This document shows positions 23,841 to 31,864 of a stretch of DNA of 31,864 nt, piece by piece; position 1 is the stretch's first letter; every line of letters starts with the position of its first letter. A program made the position numbers and the translations under genes. The DNA comes from Anoxypelagibacter denitrificans. Its GTDB lineage: Bacteria; Pseudomonadota; Alphaproteobacteria; Pelagibacterales; Pelagibacteraceae. The notes under the pieces were generated by a model, which did no database searches, was not told where the DNA came from, and saw only the letters and a program-made list of their open reading frames with translations. The DNA is taken from contig JAGFVZ010000004.1 of NCBI GenBank assembly GCA_017640265.1, positions 1-31,864 on the forward strand, read 5' to 3'.

Positions 23841-25073
23841 TTGTTTACTACAATAGAAAAATTAATCACCATAAGAAATTTAAGACCTAGAAAAAAAGAA
23901 GGTTTTTTAAAAGTAATTTCAATTTTTTCATTTTTAGGAATTATGCTTGGTGTAGCAATTTTAATTATTGTTATGTCAGTTATGAATGGTTTTAGATCAG
24001 AACTAACTCAAAAAATACTAGGTTTTAATTCTCATATTACCATCAAACCGTATAGCGCAAATATTAACGATCAATTTTATTACGATTTACAAAATAAATA
24101 TAAAGATGCAAAAATTATCAAAACATATAACGGGGAAGCAATTATTTTAATAAAAAATGTTGCAAAAGGAATTTTAATAAGAGGTATTGATCGTGAGGAA
24201 TTAGATAAATTAGAATTTTTTAAAAAAAATATTATAGACGGTAAATTATCTAATTTTGGAAATGGAAAAATAATTTTAGGAAAGCAGTTGGCAATTGAAT
24301 TGGATGTAGTAGTGGGGGATAAAATAAATATTATGTCATCATCTTTGGTTTCTACTCCGTTTGGGACAGTGCCAAAGCAATCACCATATACAGTTGGAGC
24401 AATTTTTAGTAGCGGTTTGTATGAATTTGATAAAAATGTAGCTTTCTTTAATTTAAACGACTCACTTCCTTTTTTTGAAAAAACTATCGATGAAGTTAAT
24501 TTAGAAATTTTTTTAGACAATCCTTTAAGTGCCGATCTTTATAAAAGAGAAATAGAAAATATGAACGCAAACTTTTATGTGTATTCTTGGTCAGATTTAA
24601 ATAAATCATTTTTTTCAGCTTTAAAAGTGGAAAGAAATGTAATGTTTTTAATATTAACTCTAATTATTGTCGTGGCCGCTTTTAACATAATATCAGGACT
24701 TACAATTCTTATAAAAAATAAAACAAAAGAAATAGCTATTTTGAGATCACTTGGATTAACAAAAAAATCTATTATCAAATCTTTTTTTTTAACAGGATTT
24801 TTAATTGGCTTTTTTGCTACTATTGTTGGCCTAATCTTAGGTATAGTTTTCTCTATATATATTGAAGATATTAGACAATTTATTTCTTTAGTATTTAATC
24901 TAGAAATATTCCCAACGGATGTCTATTTTTTAAGTAAAATGCCTAGTGAAATAAGTTTAAAATCTATTTTATCTATTTCCATTTTTTCAATTATTATTAC
25001 AACTTTGGCTTCTTTTTTTCCCTCTTTGGCAGTAACGAAAATTAAAACCATTGAAGCATTAAAATATGAGTAA
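23841..25073 (+). CDS. lolC: Lipoprotein-releasing ABC transporter, permease subunit (LolC/LolE type)
   Basis: 410 residues. The start is TTG at 23841, chosen because it gives MFTTIEKLITIRNLRPRKKEGFLKVISIFSF, which matches the amphipathic start of LolC/E proteins; no ATG gives a better fit. One helix follows (about 27-47), then a periplasmic domain of about 220 residues, and a three-helix FtsX permease domain (about 270-400) ending in LAVTKIKTIEALKYE. With LolD it would lift lipoproteins off the inner membrane for transfer to LolA. Only one permease is present; many non-gammaproteobacteria use one (LolF-like) protein as a homodimer. It overlaps lolD by 8 nt (ATGAGTAA). Confidence 0.9.
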   Translation: MFTTIEKLITIRNLRPRKKEGFLKVISIFSFLGIMLGVAILIIVMSVMNGFRSELTQKILGFNSHITIKPYSANINDQFYYDLQNKYKDAKIIKTYNGEAIILIKNVAKGILIRGIDREELDKLEFFKKNIIDGKLSNFGNGKIILGKQLAIELDVVVGDKINIMSSSLVSTPFGTVPKQSPYTVGAIFSSGLYEFDKNVAFFNLNDSLPFFEKTIDEVNLEIFLDNPLSADLYKREIENMNANFYVYSWSDLNKSFFSALKVERNVMFLILTLIIVVAAFNIISGLTILIKNKTKEIAILRSLGLTKKSIIKSFFLTGFLIGFFATIVGLILGIVFSIYIEDIRQFISLVFNLEIFPTDVYFLSKMPSEISLKSILSISIFSIIITTLASFFPSLAVTKIKTIEALKYE

Positions 25074-25749
25074 AAATTTAATCGAAATAAAAAAGTTAAA
25101 AAAAGAATTTAAAAATAATAATTCAGTTGTAAAAGTATTAAATAACGTGAATATAAATATAGAGTCCGGTAAATTAGTAGCGCTAGTTGGACCTTCCGGT
25201 TCAGGAAAATCAACCTTCTTACATTTACTTGCTTTATTGGACGAACCCACCCAAGGGAAGATTTTTTTATTTGGAAACTCGATAACAAATATCTCTGAAG
25301 ACAAAAAAAATAAAATAATTAAGGACTATATTTCTATTATATTTCAAAATAATAATTTATTGTCTGACTTTACCGCCTTAGAAAATGTGGCCATACCCTT
25401 AATCATTAGAAATCAAAATTATAAAAATTCTATTGAAAAAGCAAAAAAAGTTTTAGCAAAAGTAAATTTAAGTCATAGGTTAAATTATTTTCCTTCAGAT
25501 TTATCGGGCGGCGAACAACAGAGAGTTGCAATTGCCAGATCACTGGCTGCAGATACAAAAATTATATTAGCCGATGAACCAACAGGAAATTTAGATTATA
25601 AAACTTCTAATGAAGTTTTTTCATATTTTCTAAAATTAAAAGAAAAAAATAAAACAATTTTAATTGCAACTCATAATAGAGAACTTGCTAAGAAAGCCGA
25701 TTATACTTTAAGCTTAGCCAATGGTAATATAAAAAGAAAGAGTAAATGA
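25066..25749 (+). CDS. lolD: Lipoprotein-releasing ABC transporter, ATPase subunit
   Basis: 227 residues, the normal LolD length. Walker A is GPSGSGKST, the Q-loop is in IIFQNNNLLSDFTALENVAIP, the signature is LSGGEQQRVAIARSLA, Walker B is IILADEPTGNLD, and the switch His is in ATHNRELA. FQNNNLLSDFTALENV is typical of the LolD/MacB group. It sits on the cytoplasmic side and powers lipoprotein release by the adjacent permease. It overlaps lolC by 8 nt and dnaE by 4 nt (ATGA), so all three are likely coupled. Confidence 0.94.
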   Translation: MSKNLIEIKKLKKEFKNNNSVVKVLNNVNINIESGKLVALVGPSGSGKSTFLHLLALLDEPTQGKIFLFGNSITNISEDKKNKIIKDYISIIFQNNNLLSDFTALENVAIPLIIRNQNYKNSIEKAKKVLAKVNLSHRLNYFPSDLSGGEQQRVAIARSLAADTKIILADEPTGNLDYKTSNEVFSYFLKLKEKNKTILIATHNRELAKKADYTLSLANGNIKRKSK

Positions 25750-28700
25750 CCAATGGCAAAGCTAACTTCACAAATTTTAAGGTACATACCCAGTATTCTA
25801 TTTGCGAAGGTGCTATTAAAATCGAAGATCTCGCAGAATATTGCAAAACAAAAAAAATACCAGCAATTGGACTAAGCGATAACTACAATCTTTGTGGAGC
25901 TTTAGAGTTTTCAGAGGAAATCAGCAAGGTAGGAACTCAACCAATTATTGGATCACAAATAAATTTTAAGTATTTTGATACAATTGGAAAAATACCAATT
26001 TTTGCAAAAACACAATTAGGCTTTAGTAATTTAACAAAATTATCTTCTAAAAGTTATTTAGAGGTTAATGAAGGTGATCAACCACATTGCTTAATTGACG
26101 ATTTACTAAAAAATAATAAAGATCTTATAATTTTAAGCGGTGGAATTGACTCACTTTTTTCAAATTTAGTCAAAAAAAATAAAATTAAACAACTAGAAGA
26201 AATTACAGCTAAATTTAAAGAAAATTTTTTAGATTTGTTCTATTTTGAAATTCAGAGACATAACGATATAGGCGAAAAAAACCTTGAAAATGTTTTTATG
26301 AATCTATCTGAAAAATTTAAAATACCATTAATAGCATCGCAGGAAATCTTTTATATAGATCAAGATATGTATGAGGCACATGATGCCTTGTTATGTATTG
26401 GCGAAAAAACTTATCTTGATGAAAAGAACAGAAAAAAATATACCGACCAACACTATATAAAAACCTCTGAAGAATTAAAAAAACTATACGAGGATATTCC
26501 AGAATCTCTTGAAAATAATTATAATTTTCCATTAAGATTTAATTACAAATTAAAAAAATCAAAGCCAAAACTTCCTTCATTGAAAATCTCAAGCGGTTTT
26601 ACAGAAAATAAAGAGCTTATATTTCAATCAGAAAAAGGTCTTCAAAATAGACTTGAAAATTTTATTTTCAAAAAAAATATAAGTCATGAAAAATCTAAAA
26701 TAGAAAAGATTTATAAAGATAGATTGTTGCACGAAATAAATATTATTAAAAAAATGGAATATGCTGGTTATTTCTTAATTGTATCTGATTATATTAGATG
26801 GGCAAAAAAGAACAATATTCCAGTTGGTCCTGGCAGAGGTTCAGGAGCAGGCTCTTTGGTTGCCTACTCTTTAGATATAACTGATTTAGATCCAATTGAG
26901 TTTGGTTTAATTTTTGAACGGTTTTTAAATCCAGATAGAATATCCATGCCTGATTTTGATATTGATTTTTGTGAGGAAAAAAGAGATCTCGTATTTAAAT
27001 ATTTAAAGTCAAAATATAAGGGCGGAGTAGCTCACATAATTACTTTTGGAAAACTCAAGACCAGAATGGCTTTAAGAGACATTGGTAGAGTTATAGGCCT
27101 ACCTTATGGACATGTTGATAAAATTTGTAAAATGATTCCTTTTGATCCATCAAGACCATTAAATCTTCAAGAATCTATTGCTAGAGAACCTAGAATAAAA
27201 GAAGAAGAAAAAAATAATTTGAAAGTTAAAAAATTAATCGAACTTTCATTAAAACTTGAGGGTTTAAATAGAAATCTAGCCACTCATGCCGCTGGAGTAG
27301 TTATAGCTGGAGAAAAATTATCAGAGCAAGTTCCGTTATATCAAGATAGCAACTCTGATTTACTACTACCCTCTACTCAATTTGATATGCATTCATCCGA
27401 AAATGCTGGTTTAGTGAAATTTGATTTATTGGGGTTAAAAACTTTAACGGTAATTTTTAAAACAATTAAAATGTTAGAGGCTAAAAAAGTTAAATTAGAT
27501 ATCACTAAAATTCCACTAGATGATAAAAATATTTTTGAATTATTATCAACTGGAGAAACTACAGGTTTATTTCAATTGGAAAGTTCAGGTGTAAGACTTG
27601 CTTTAAAGCAAATGCGTCCAAATAAGTTTGAAGATATAATTGCATTAGTAGCCTTATATAGACCAGGGCCAATGAATAATATTTCAATTTATAATGATTG
27701 TAAAAATGGATTAAAAAAACCTGATTATATTCACGAAAGTCTAGAAAAAATTCTAAAACCAACTTATGGAATAATTATTTATCAGGAACAGGTTATGCAA
27801 ATAGCTCAAGTTTTAGCAGGTTTTACAGCCGGAGAAGCAGATGTCTTGAGAAGAGCCATGGGTAAAAAGAAGAGAAAAGAATTAGAAAAACAGAGAGAAA
27901 GATTTATAAGTGGCGCTGTAAACAATGGGATAGGCAAAGATATTGCTTCATTCATTTTCCAAAAAATCGAACCATTTGCACAATACGGTTTTAACAAAAG
28001 TCATGCAGCAGCATATGCTATGATTGCCTATCAAACAGCATATTTAAAATATTATCATAAAGAAGATTTTATAGCCGCTACAATGTCATCAGAGCTATCC
28101 AGTACAGATAAACTAAGAGAGTTCGTTGAAGAACTAAAAAGACTTAATATAGAAATTGTTAGACCTAATATAAATAAATGTTTTGCAGATTTTAAAGCCG
28201 AACATAATAAAATTTATTATGCATTATCAGGAATTAAAAGTGTTGGCTATGAAGCAATATCAAATATTATTCGAGAAAGAGAAAAGAACGGAGCATTTAA
28301 GTCTTTGGATGATTTTATAAATAGAGTAAGCCCCAAAGATATTAATAAATTGCAATTAGAAGGTTTAGTTAAGGCAGGTGCATTTGATGAACTTGAAACA
28401 AATAGAAGCTCTTTATTAAATTCAATTCCAAGGTTGATACAAACGAACAAAAGTATTTTTGACGAAAAAGATAGCAATCAAAACAATCTTTTTTCAGAAA
28501 ACTCTAATGAAAAAACTGCAATTTTTAACTTAGAAAAAACCCAACAATGGTCAAACAATGAATTGTTGATGAATGAGTTTCATTCAATAGGATTTTACAT
28601 GTCAGATCATCCTCTAAAAATTTATAAAGACTATTTTGATAAATCAAAAGTTGTCTCTTTTAAGGATTTTGTTAATGGTTCAGAAAATAGTGCTCTTGTG

Positions 28701-29165
28701 GCAGGAACTATCATGTCTATACAAGAAAAGAAAAGTGCAAAAGGAACATCTTTCGCAATAGTTAAGTTTAGTGATCTTAAAAGTGAATTTGAATTATTCT
28801 TATTTTCAGATCTACTAATTACAAACAGAGATAAGTTAAAGATGGCAAATTCTTTTATACTTACTTTGCAAAAGGATAATCCTAGCAATGGCGCGATTAC
28901 GAGGAGAATAAACATTAGAAATATAAATAGCTTAAGCAATTTTGCTGATAAAACCTTCGAGAGAGTAACTATAGAGATTAACGGAAAGTCAGATTTAAAT
29001 GAATTACGAAACATTCTTAAGGAAAATGGAATTACAAAAATTCAAATCAAAGTTCGTAAAAAATCGAAAATCTATACATTTTCTTTAAAAAATACTAGAA
29101 AGTTTAGTTTAAGCACTTTTAATCATATTAAAAATAAAGAATATGTAAAAAAAATAAGTTTTTAA
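25746..29165 (+). CDS. dnaE: DNA polymerase III alpha subunit
   Basis: 1139 residues, the replicative polymerase of the DnaE1 group. Domains in order are PHP (about 7-75 and on; FKVHTQYSICEGAI), the palm with GPGRGSGAGSLVAYSL and catalytic Asp D403 and D405 in PDFDIDF, the third Asp in KFDLLGLKTL, fingers with YQEQVMQIAQVLAGFTAGEADVLRRAMGKK, the tandem HhH region, and an OB fold (ALVAGTIMSIQEKKSAKGTSFA). A sliding-clamp-binding motif QNNLF is seen at 912-916, where E. coli has QADMF. The start overlaps lolD. It is the last gene of the 23.6-kb run; the rpsB promoter begins 15 nt after its stop. Confidence 0.96.
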   Translation: MTNGKANFTNFKVHTQYSICEGAIKIEDLAEYCKTKKIPAIGLSDNYNLCGALEFSEEISKVGTQPIIGSQINFKYFDTIGKIPIFAKTQLGFSNLTKLSSKSYLEVNEGDQPHCLIDDLLKNNKDLIILSGGIDSLFSNLVKKNKIKQLEEITAKFKENFLDLFYFEIQRHNDIGEKNLENVFMNLSEKFKIPLIASQEIFYIDQDMYEAHDALLCIGEKTYLDEKNRKKYTDQHYIKTSEELKKLYEDIPESLENNYNFPLRFNYKLKKSKPKLPSLKISSGFTENKELIFQSEKGLQNRLENFIFKKNISHEKSKIEKIYKDRLLHEINIIKKMEYAGYFLIVSDYIRWAKKNNIPVGPGRGSGAGSLVAYSLDITDLDPIEFGLIFERFLNPDRISMPDFDIDFCEEKRDLVFKYLKSKYKGGVAHIITFGKLKTRMALRDIGRVIGLPYGHVDKICKMIPFDPSRPLNLQESIAREPRIKEEEKNNLKVKKLIELSLKLEGLNRNLATHAAGVVIAGEKLSEQVPLYQDSNSDLLLPSTQFDMHSSENAGLVKFDLLGLKTLTVIFKTIKMLEAKKVKLDITKIPLDDKNIFELLSTGETTGLFQLESSGVRLALKQMRPNKFEDIIALVALYRPGPMNNISIYNDCKNGLKKPDYIHESLEKILKPTYGIIIYQEQVMQIAQVLAGFTAGEADVLRRAMGKKKRKELEKQRERFISGAVNNGIGKDIASFIFQKIEPFAQYGFNKSHAAAYAMIAYQTAYLKYYHKEDFIAATMSSELSSTDKLREFVEELKRLNIEIVRPNINKCFADFKAEHNKIYYALSGIKSVGYEAISNIIREREKNGAFKSLDDFINRVSPKDINKLQLEGLVKAGAFDELETNRSSLLNSIPRLIQTNKSIFDEKDSNQNNLFSENSNEKTAIFNLEKTQQWSNNELLMNEFHSIGFYMSDHPLKIYKDYFDKSKVVSFKDFVNGSENSALVAGTIMSIQEKKSAKGTSFAIVKFSDLKSEFELFLFSDLLITNRDKLKMANSFILTLQKDNPSNGAITRRINIRNINSLSNFADKTFERVTIEINGKSDLNELRNILKENGITKIQIKVRKKSKIYTFSLKNTRKFSLSTFNHIKNKEYVKKISF

Positions 29166-29179
29166 CAACTTGATTTTTT

Positions 29180-29207
29180 TTGCAATAAACTATAAGTACT
29201 TTATAAA
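29180..29207 (+). promoter_or_regulatory. Candidate sigma70 promoter of rpsB-tsf-frr
   Basis: TTGCAA at 29180-29185 and TATAAA at 29202-29207 with a 16-nt spacer. The predicted start near 29214 falls just before the first stem of the structured leader, which supports this choice. A second possible pair is TTGATT (29170-29175) with TATAAG (29191-29196), spacer 15. Confidence 0.5.
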
Positions 29208-29213
29208 TTTCGC

Positions 29214-29279
29214 ACACAGCAAAAGAGCGAAGGCTCACCGGTCCGAAAGGAAAGCTGTGGAGGATGAACCGGAAAAATT
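29214..29279 (+). promoter_or_regulatory. Structured rpsB leader with possible pseudoknot
   Basis: Three nested helices are visible: P1 CACAGC (29215-29220) with GCTGTG (29254-29259); inside it P2 GAGC/GCTC (29225-29228 with 29233-29236) and P3 TCC/GGA (29242-29244 with 29249-29251) capped by a GAAA tetraloop. CCGG at 29238-29241 in the multiloop can pair with CCGG at 29269-29272 after the helix, forming a pseudoknot. GGAGGA (29259-29264), the strongest ribosome site in the window, sits between them, 15 nt from the ATG. Ribosomal protein S2 is known to control rpsB-tsf through its leader in E. coli, so feedback by S2 is a fair inference here. Not compared with covariance models. Confidence 0.7.
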
Positions 29280-30068
29280 ATGAATATACCAAATATATCG
29301 ATAAAACAATTATTAGAAGCAGGCGTTCACCTAGGTCACAAGACTTTAAGATGGAATCCAAAAATGGAGAAATTTATTTTTGGAGAAAAAAACTCTATCC
29401 ACATCATTGATTTAACTAAAACAGTATCTCTCATCAAAAATGCAATGAAAGAGGTTCATAAATGTATTTCTGTTGGAGGAAAAATTTTGATTGTATCAAC
29501 AAAAAAACAAGCTACAGAAACGGTTTTAAAATTAGCAGAGGAAACAGATCAATTTTACGTAAATTATAGATGGCTTGGAGGAATGTTGACTAATTGGAAA
29601 ACTATTCAAAATTCGATAAAAAGATTAAAAAAATTAGATGAAGATTTATCAAAAGAAGATAGTGGTTTTACCAAAAAAGAGTTATTAAAATTAGGTAAAG
29701 AGAGAGATAAATTAAAAAGATCATTAGGAGGAATTTCACAAATGAAAAAAATTCCTGAAATGCTTTTTATTATTGATACCAATATAGAGTCCATAGCAGT
29801 AAAAGAAGCTGTTAAATTAAAAATTCCAATAGCTGCAGTTTTAGATACAAATTCAGATCCAACAAATATTGCTTTTCCAATTCCAGGCAACGATGATGCA
29901 AGAAGATCAATCAATCTTTATTGTGAGCTTTTGAGGGATACTATTTTGGATGCTAAGAAATACATTGCAAAAAAACAAGTACAAGTAAATGAAAAAAAAG
30001 ATGAAGTAAAAGGTGATAAAAAGATTGACGAAAAAGTGAAAAATATTTCAAAAAAAAACAAGTCATAA
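29280..30068 (+). CDS. rpsB: 30S ribosomal protein S2
   Basis: 262 residues. The conserved core reads MNIPNISIKQLLEAGVHLGHKTLRWNPKMEKFIFGEKNSIHIIDL, then FYVNYRWLGGMLTNWKTIQNSIKRL, EMLFIIDTNIESIAVKEAVKLKIPIAAVLDTNSDP and FPIPGNDDARRSINLYCELL. The last 35 or so residues are a lysine-rich tail (KKDEVKGDKKIDEKVKNISKKNK), common as variable extensions. S2 binds the 30S back at the head-platform junction. The start follows a structured leader that may bind S2 itself. tsf follows after 19 nt. Confidence 0.97.
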   Translation: MNIPNISIKQLLEAGVHLGHKTLRWNPKMEKFIFGEKNSIHIIDLTKTVSLIKNAMKEVHKCISVGGKILIVSTKKQATETVLKLAEETDQFYVNYRWLGGMLTNWKTIQNSIKRLKKLDEDLSKEDSGFTKKELLKLGKERDKLKRSLGGISQMKKIPEMLFIIDTNIESIAVKEAVKLKIPIAAVLDTNSDPTNIAFPIPGNDDARRSINLYCELLRDTILDAKKYIAKKQVQVNEKKDEVKGDKKIDEKVKNISKKNKS

Positions 30069-30087
30069 ATTTTATTTCGGTAGACAA

Positions 30088-30951
30088 ATGTCTAATAAAC
30101 AAAACTTAGAAAATATCAAAAAACTTCGAGAAATAACCGGAGTGGGTTTTAAAGATTGTAAATTAGCCATTGATGAAAATAACGGGGACATAAATAAGTC
30201 TATAGAGTATTTAAGAAAAAAAGGCATCGCTAAAGCCTCTAAAAAAATGAGCCGTATAGCTGCGGATGGACTCGTTTTAATTTATGAAAAAAACGGCATG
30301 ATTTCGGCGATTGAAATAAATAGCGAAACAGATTTTGTAGCAAAAAACAAAGAATTCATCACATTCTGCAAAGAAATTTCGGAGATCAATTTTAAAACAC
30401 GAGGAGATATTAAAAAAATTAAATCTTCAATTATGAAAAATAAAAAAACAGCGGAAGAAACACTTATTGCACTAATTTCAAAAATAGGTGAAAAAATTAC
30501 CTTAAGGAGAAGTAAATTTTTTGACAATAAAGGAACTAATTTTAGCTATGTTCATAATTCATTAGAAAAAAATATTGGCAAAGTTGTTTCGGTGGTTAAG
30601 TTGGAAAAAAATGAAAAAATTGATCTAAAAGAAATTGGCAGTAAATTAGCAATGCACATAGCCGCCTCATCTCCAATTGCGATTGATGAAAGTGAAATTG
30701 ATCAAGACATTTTAAATAAAGAACTTGAAATTATTAAGGAAGAGGTGAAAAATAGCGGAAAAAAAGGAGAAATGATTGAAAAAATTGCCAATGGAAAACT
30801 TAAAAAATTTGTTTCAGACAATACTTTATTAAATCAAATTTGGATAATGGACACTAAAAAAAAGGTAAAAGAAGTATTAAAATCATGTTCGGGCGAAGAA
30901 GAGATAAAAGTGTTAGATTTTGTTAGATTTAAAGTTGGTGAAGGGGTCTAA
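30088..30951 (+). CDS. tsf: Elongation factor Ts
   Basis: 287 residues, the nucleotide exchange factor for EF-Tu. The N-terminal UBA-like domain is LKKLREITGVGFKDCKLAIDENNGDINKSIEYLRKKGIAKASKK, with the conserved TGxGxxDCKxA. The core domain has the EINSETDFVAKNKEF motif with the Asp-Phe pair that enters EF-Tu and displaces the nucleotide's magnesium, and MHIAASSPIAIDESEID in the second subdomain. It closes with VLDFVRFKVGEGV. Length is normal. It is paired with rpsB as in most bacteria, but the gene that follows is frr, only 6 nt away, not pyrH. Confidence 0.97.
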   Translation: MSNKQNLENIKKLREITGVGFKDCKLAIDENNGDINKSIEYLRKKGIAKASKKMSRIAADGLVLIYEKNGMISAIEINSETDFVAKNKEFITFCKEISEINFKTRGDIKKIKSSIMKNKKTAEETLIALISKIGEKITLRRSKFFDNKGTNFSYVHNSLEKNIGKVVSVVKLEKNEKIDLKEIGSKLAMHIAASSPIAIDESEIDQDILNKELEIIKEEVKNSGKKGEMIEKIANGKLKKFVSDNTLLNQIWIMDTKKKVKEVLKSCSGEEEIKVLDFVRFKVGEGV

Positions 30952-30957
30952 TTATTT

Positions 30958-31518
30958 ATGAGTGCAACTTTTAATAAAAATGAAATCTCCCAAAAGATGA
31001 ATAAAACAATTATGTCTTTTAAAAAAGATCTAGGAACTTTAAGGACGGGTAGAGCCAATCCAGCCATGTTCGATTTAATTAGAGTAGAAGTATATGGACA
31101 GAAAATGCCGCTTAACCAACTTGCGACAATTACCATACCAGAACCTAGAACCATTTCTATTCAAGTTTGGGATAAATCTAATGTGAATTTGGTTGATAGC
31201 GAAATTAAAAAATCAAATCTTGGTGTTAATCCTCAAATTGATGGACAAATATTAAGAGTTCGAATACCAGAACTTACTGAGGAAAGAAGAGTAGAGTTAA
31301 CGAAAGTATTAAAAAACTTAGGTGAAAAAAGTAAAGTTTCTATTAGGAATATAAGAAGAGAAGCGAACGATACTGTAAAGAAATTACTAAAAGAAAAAAA
31401 AATTAGTGAAGATGAAAGTAAAAATTACGAGAAAGAAATCCAGGAAAATACCGATGAGAATATTAATAAAATAGAAAAAATATTAACTGAGAAAGAAAAA
31501 GAAATTCTTAAGCTATGA
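30958..31518 (+). CDS. frr: Ribosome recycling factor
   Basis: 186 residues, the usual length. Family marks are FKKDLGTLRTGRANPAMFDLIRVEVYG, the MPLNQLATITIPEPRTISIQVWDKSNV domain II, LRVRIPELTEERRVELTKVLKNLGEKSKVSIRNIRREA, and the closing long helix with EKEIQENTDENINKIEKILTEKEKEIL. With EF-G it splits the post-termination ribosome. It begins 6 nt after tsf and overlaps uppS by 4 nt (ATGA). Confidence 0.97.
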   Translation: MSATFNKNEISQKMNKTIMSFKKDLGTLRTGRANPAMFDLIRVEVYGQKMPLNQLATITIPEPRTISIQVWDKSNVNLVDSEIKKSNLGVNPQIDGQILRVRIPELTEERRVELTKVLKNLGEKSKVSIRNIRREANDTVKKLLKEKKISEDESKNYEKEIQENTDENINKIEKILTEKEKEILKL

Positions 31519-31864
31519 ACAAAATTAACCATGTCGCCATTATTATGGATGGCAATGGTAGATGGGGTAAAAAGAAAAGGAAGTCAAGGAATTTTGGTCA
31601 CTTAAACGGGATAAAAATAATTGAAAAACTTGTAAAAGATTCAATAAAGATTAAAATTCCAATTTTAACATTCTATGTATTCTCTACTGAAAATTGGAAA
31701 AGACCAAAAAGTGAAATAAGTTTTCTATTTAAATTAATAGATTATTACTTTGTTAAAGAAATTGATCGTATTGTTAAAAACAATATAAAAATAAATATTA
31801 TTGGTAGCATTAAGAATTTACCAAAAAAAATAAAAAATCATTTACAAATTTGTATGCTTAGAAC
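31515..31864 (+). CDS. uppS: Undecaprenyl diphosphate synthase (3' partial)
   Basis: The first 116 codons of a cis-prenyltransferase; the frame is open to the window end. It would add isopentenyl units to farnesyl diphosphate to build the C55 lipid carrier for peptidoglycan and surface glycans. The catalytic loop is HVAIIMDGNGRWGKKK with Asp12, and the second signature is LTFYVFSTENWKRPKSEI. The start ATG overlaps the frr stop by 4 nt. The frr-uppS order is the usual one in proteobacteria. This gene is easy to miss because it is cut by the window edge. Confidence 0.93.
   Translation, partial: MNKINHVAIIMDGNGRWGKKKRKSRNFGHLNGIKIIEKLVKDSIKIKIPILTFYVFSTENWKRPKSEISFLFKLIDYYFVKEIDRIVKNNIKINIIGSIKNLPKKIKNHLQICMLR

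Noticed and set aside
24080..24520. A 146-residue minus-strand open frame
   Set aside because: It lies entirely within lolC, has no recognisable domain and low-complexity composition; AT-rich coding sequence often gives such antisense frames.
28631..29014. A 127-residue minus-strand open frame
   Set aside because: It lies opposite the OB-fold region of dnaE and looks like a shadow of that coding sequence.

Overview
The window looks like a chromosome piece from a low-GC, streamlined marine alphaproteobacterium, most likely of the SAR11 / Pelagibacterales type. The reasons are very AT-rich coding sequence, almost no intergenic DNA, frequent 1-26 nt gene overlaps, a short (437 aa) bacterial-type ProRS without an editing insertion, and the order nuoA-N / birA / coaX / rnj / proS / lolC / lolD / dnaE, which is an alphaproteobacterial arrangement. 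The lineage call is inferred from content and order; no search was run.

Layout. (1) 1-2481, + strand: 3' part of a large fusion enzyme (SDR sugar epimerase/reductase + cupin + zinc-binding C-methyltransferase), probably the edge of a surface-polysaccharide locus. (2) 5165-2483, - strand: a compact three-gene unit of a zinc-ribbon membrane protein, acetoacetyl-CoA synthetase and a small charged coiled-coil protein, converging on the fusion gene with a 1-nt gap. (3) 5264-5420: tRNA-Val(UAC) and tRNA-Asp(GUC). (4) 5581-29165: 21 genes on the + strand with no gap above 11 nt. These are all 14 subunits of respiratory complex I (NuoA-N), then biotin ligase, type III pantothenate kinase, RNase J, prolyl-tRNA synthetase, the lipoprotein-release ABC transporter LolC/LolD, and the replicative polymerase DnaE. 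(5) 29166-31864: a promoter and a structured, pseudoknot-capable leader, then rpsB, tsf, frr and the start of uppS.

How it works together. The long operon ties the proton-pumping NADH dehydrogenase to cofactor supply (biotin attachment, CoA), RNA decay, translation, outer-membrane lipoprotein export and replication. The last cluster is a translation/isoprenoid housekeeping block that lacks the pyrH gene usually found between tsf and frr.

The most notable signals: nuoG carries one in-frame TAA at codon 426, with perfectly good NuoG sequence on both sides. The same gene, near its 3' end, contains a 52-nt segment matching nuoH at 49 of 52 positions, in the same reading phase, as if a piece of nuoH had been copied into nuoG. 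The rpsB leader can form a three-stem plus pseudoknot fold next to an unusually strong Shine-Dalgarno sequence. The biotin ligase lacks the arginine corresponding to E. coli BirA R118. No CRISPR array, insertion sequence, prophage or defence system was seen.
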